Shown: piece by piece, positions 31,974-34,210 of the stretch
Position numbering within the stretch: the stretch's first letter is position 1
How the letters are laid out: the number at the start of each line of letters is the position of its first letter
From: Pseudodonghicola flavimaris
Lineage (GTDB): Bacteria > Pseudomonadota > Alphaproteobacteria > Rhodobacterales > Rhodobacteraceae
NCBI RefSeq assembly: GCF_030164425.1
Contig: NZ_JASNJD010000031.1
Location: forward strand, 1-34,210
DNA: 34,210 bases
Direction of reading: 5' to 3'
The notes under the pieces: model-generated
Databases searched by the model: none
What the model saw: the letters and a program-made list of their open reading frames with translations, nothing else
Told to the model about the DNA's origin: nothing
Made by a program: the position numbers and the translations under genes

Positions 31974-33848
31974 TTACAGGGACTTCAGCCCCGCCTCGCC
32001 GGGGGCATAGCCTTCGACCCCGTGCTGGATCACCGCCCGGGCCGCGGCCTCGTCGCCGGCGGCCAGAGCCTGACGCAGGCCGCGCAGGATACCGGCGACC
32101 TCGATTTCGGACAGCCGCTGTTCGCGGGCGCAGAAGATCTTCTGATACCGGGTGCCGATCAGATCGGGGCAGAGCGTCAGCTCCTCCTCCAGCTTCTCGC
32201 CGGGGCGCAGGCCGACGATCTCGATCTCGATATCGCCCTCGGGGTTGGCGGCATCGCGCACCGTGTAGCCGGCGCTTTCGATCACCTGGCGGGCCAGCTG
32301 CAGGATCGGCACCAGCTTGCCCATGTCCAGCACGAAGACCTCGCCGCCCTCGGCGATGGCGCCGGCCTTCAGCACCAGCTGCACCGCCTCGCGGATGGTC
32401 ATGAAATAGCGTTTCACCCGCGGGTCGGTCACCGTCACCGGACCGCCGCGGCTGACCTGCTCCTGAAACAGCGGCACCACCGATCCGCTCGACCCCAGCA
32501 CGTTGCCGAACCGCACCATGGTGAAGATCGTGCCGCTGGCGCGGGTCGAGAGATCCTGGATCACCAGTTCGGCCAGCCGCTTGGAGGCGCCCATCACATT
32601 GGTCGGCCGCACCGCCTTGTCCGAGGAGATCAGGATGAAGCGTTCCACCCCCACGGCGGCGGCCTCGCGCGCCAGGGTGCGGGTGCCGAAGACGTTGTTG
32701 GCCAGCCCCGGCAGCGGGTTGGCCTCGACCAGCGGCACATGTTTATAGGCGGCCGCATGCAGCACCACCTGTACCCCGTGATCGGCCAGCACCTTGCGGA
32801 CCTGGCGCGGATCGGTGACCGAGCCCAAGACCGGCACCAGCTCCACCCCGGTGCCCTCGGTCAGCTGCTCCAGCTCCTGATGCACGGTGTAGAGCGCGAG
32901 TTCCGACAGCTCGTAGAGCACCAGCCGGGTCGGCCGGCAGTTCAGCAGCTGACGGCAAAGCTCCGAGCCGATCGAGCCGCCGGCGCCGGAGACCAGCACC
33001 ACGCGGTTCTCGTAATTCTCGCTGGCCTGCCCCAGATCGGTATCCGCCGCCTTGCGGCCCAGAAAGCTCTGCGGCGCCAGCGGCGTCAGCTTGTCGATCA
33101 GCGCCTCTTCGCCGATCAGCTGGGCGAAGGAGGGCAGCACCTGCACCTCCAGCCCCATCTTCTGCAGCCGGCGGGCGATCTGCGCCTGTTTCGGCTGGCT
33201 GAGCGAGGGCATCGCCAGCACCACGCGGTCGATCCGGCGGTCGCGCACCAGCCGGGCGATTCGCGCCGGCGGATGCACCGGCAGCCCGGCCAGCAGCATC
33301 CCCTGCAACGAGGTGTTGTCGTCGACGAAGGCGACCGGATCGATGCTGTCATGCGCGCTCAGCGCCTGGGCCAGCTGGGTGCCGGTGGTGCCGGCGCCAT
33401 AGATCAGCACCCGGCGGCGCGGCTGTGCCCGCCGGTAGATCGCGGTGACCACCTGCAGCAGCACCATGCGGGTCGCCACCACCGCCAGGAAATAGACGAT
33501 GCCGAAGATCACATGGGTGCCCGGCGGCAAGGACGGCCCGGCGATCCAGGTCAGCAGCGCCAGCGCCAGGGTCAGCCCCAGGGCATAGAGCGCGGTCAGC
33601 CCGATGGCATGGCGTTCATAGGCCTTGAGCTGGATATTGGGCAGCCCCAGCAGCTTCGACAGCCCCGCCGCCGCCAGCAGCAGATAGGGCAGGATCGCCA
33701 GGGTGCGGCGCAGCGTGTCGATGGCGGAGGTCGGCAGCGCCTGCACCATATAGGTGAAGAGCAGCGCCAGCGGCAGCAGCGCCAGGTCGATCGCCAGAAA
33801 GACATAGCCGCGCTGATTGCGCGACAGGGCATTCAGCAGCTTCAGCAT
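31974..33848 (-). CDS. FlaA1/CapD-type membrane nucleotide-sugar 4,6-dehydratase
   Basis: This 624-residue protein belongs to the WbpM/CapD/FlaA1 long form, which converts UDP-N-acetylglucosamine or a related sugar to a 4-keto-6-deoxy product for surface glycans. Four membrane segments occupy about residues 14-135. A first nucleotide-binding motif GAGTTG is at 151-156 and a second, GAGGSIG, at 288-294. The active-site loop reads SSDKAVRPTNVMGASKR, with M419 where ordinary SDR enzymes have Tyr and K423 as the catalytic lysine; this is typical of the family. The start at 33848 is favoured by GGGAGAGG four bases upstream; the 30-codon extension to 33938 is not needed. It is the first gene of the putative EPS group. 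Confidence 0.92.
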   Translation of the reverse strand: MLKLLNALSRNQRGYVFLAIDLALLPLALLFTYMVQALPTSAIDTLRRTLAILPYLLLAAAGLSKLLGLPNIQLKAYERHAIGLTALYALGLTLALALLTWIAGPSLPPGTHVIFGIVYFLAVVATRMVLLQVVTAIYRRAQPRRRVLIYGAGTTGTQLAQALSAHDSIDPVAFVDDNTSLQGMLLAGLPVHPPARIARLVRDRRIDRVVLAMPSLSQPKQAQIARRLQKMGLEVQVLPSFAQLIGEEALIDKLTPLAPQSFLGRKAADTDLGQASENYENRVVLVSGAGGSIGSELCRQLLNCRPTRLVLYELSELALYTVHQELEQLTEGTGVELVPVLGSVTDPRQVRKVLADHGVQVVLHAAAYKHVPLVEANPLPGLANNVFGTRTLAREAAAVGVERFILISSDKAVRPTNVMGASKRLAELVIQDLSTRASGTIFTMVRFGNVLGSSGSVVPLFQEQVSRGGPVTVTDPRVKRYFMTIREAVQLVLKAGAIAEGGEVFVLDMGKLVPILQLARQVIESAGYTVRDAANPEGDIEIEIVGLRPGEKLEEELTLCPDLIGTRYQKIFCAREQRLSEIEVAGILRGLRQALAAGDEAAARAVIQHGVEGYAPGEAGLKSL

Positions 33849-33977
33849 AGCGCCTCTCCCGCCCCGTCGGGGCCGCTGCCGTCGACCGGCCTCTGAAAAT
33901 ATCGCATTCGCAGCATCCGGCGCCCGACCGTCCCACATGCAATGGGCCGGACCCCCTAATGAATTTATTAACTGTTT

Positions 33978-34007
33978 AAATTAGTCTTGGATAACCTTCG
34001 ATGTCAA
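33978..34007 (-). promoter_or_regulatory. Promoter of the capD-like gene / EPS group
   Basis: On the minus strand a perfect TTGACA (34007-34002) is followed after 18 bases by TAATTT (33983-33978), or after 17 by CTAATT. The surrounding 33958-34010 patch is the most AT-rich promoter region in the window. It lies about 130 bases upstream of the ATG at 33848, leaving a long leader. Confidence 0.6.
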
Positions 34008-34032
34008 AACCGACGTGACGCCGACCGGGAAA

Positions 34033-34054
34033 CCGGCGGGCCCCTGCCCGTCCG
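34033..34054 (-). terminator. Weak hairpin after the galU-like gene
   Basis: An imperfect stem with one bulged base (34034-34041 with 34046-34054, loop CCCT) is followed on the minus strand by GGTTTCCC. It is about 42 bases after the stop. Terminator function is tentative. Confidence 0.35.
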
Positions 34055-34095
34055 TCCGGCCGGCGCTGCCGGGTCGTGATCGCCCTACTGCGCCG

Positions 34096-34210
34096 TCACT
34101 GGGCGGCGCGGTCGATCTGGACGACTTCCGAGAGGAACTGGGCCAGCTCCTCGCGCAGGTCGTCGCGGGCCAGGGCGAAGGCCACCGTCGCCTGCAGGAA
34201 CCCCGCCTTC
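34096..34210 (-). CDS. galU: UTP-glucose-1-phosphate uridylyltransferase, C-terminal end (partial)
   Basis: Only the last 38 residues are in the window (stop TGA at 34098-34096). They read KAGFLQATVAFALARDD, then a helix with LREELAQFLSEV and the end QIDRAAQ. This matches the closing helices of GalU proteins, where a KxGFLQA(T/N)xAFAL pattern is typical. GalU makes UDP-glucose, the substrate of the Ugd encoded at 8450-9775. The identification rests on a short stretch, so another nucleotidyltransferase is possible. It is upstream of the capD-like gene on the same strand, but the strong promoter between them suggests separate transcription. Confidence 0.62.
   Translation of the reverse strand, partial: KAGFLQATVAFALARDDLREELAQFLSEVVQIDRAAQ

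Noticed and set aside
33849..33938. A 30-codon extension of the CapD-like protein.
   Set aside because: The added residues are Arg/Gly-rich without hydrophobicity, while the ATG at 33848 has a strong ribosome binding site and begins at the normal first membrane segment.

Overview
The window looks like chromosome of a very GC-rich alphaproteobacterium, most likely of the Rhodobacterales/Rhodobacteraceae. The grounds are the strong G/C third-position bias, twin-arginine-exported PhoX and substrate-binding proteins, a DUF2793 protein, and Leu/Ile/Val-type ABC transporter, amidase and GMC oxidoreductase gene sets typical of that group. This is inference from gene content; there is no rRNA or other marker gene. 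I see no tRNA, rRNA, CRISPR array, insertion sequence, integrase or plasmid gene. No gap between genes exceeds about 300 bases.

Layout. (1) 1-2066, plus strand: the last 58 codons of a mannose-1-phosphate guanylyltransferase, then an acyl-CoA synthetase. (2) 2124-7033, minus strand: an RND efflux operon (TetR regulator, adaptor, inner-membrane pump) with a clear promoter/operator in front of the regulator. No outer-membrane channel gene is present. (3) 7220-9775, minus: UDP-glucose 6-dehydrogenase followed by a GT-B-like glycosyltransferase. (4) 9997-11916, minus: a Tat-exported PhoX phosphatase with a candidate Pho box upstream. (5) 12132-13508, minus: a TTC38-like TPR protein. (6) 13637-21585, minus: amidase, substrate-binding protein, two ABC ATPases, two permeases and a GMC oxidoreductase, ending at a good terminator, with a divergent LysR regulator at 21679-22605. 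This reads as an uptake and catabolic unit for an unidentified amide or amine compound. (7) 22659-26085: a minus-strand beta-propeller/RTX repeat protein and a divergent plus-strand DUF2793 protein. (8) 26349-33848, minus: an exopolysaccharide cluster with a FlaA1/CapD-type nucleotide-sugar dehydratase, a Tat-signal beta-helix protein, YjbH, the YjbF/GfcB lipoprotein and a tiny YjbE-like secreted or membrane protein, closed by a near-ideal terminator. The C-terminus of a GalU-like enzyme lies at the right edge.

Sugar-nucleotide genes (manC end, ugd, capD, galU end) and surface-polysaccharide genes recur across the window, so much of it probably serves envelope or exopolysaccharide synthesis, with transport and catabolic modules interleaved. 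The most interesting items are the compact yjb-type cluster carrying a beta-helix protein and a minimal YjbE-like peptide, the amidase/ABC/GMC unit whose LivG-type ATPase lacks a normal signature motif, similar TGTAAAA boxes in front of two separate loci, and a possible short RNA between the DUF2793 gene and the yjb terminator.
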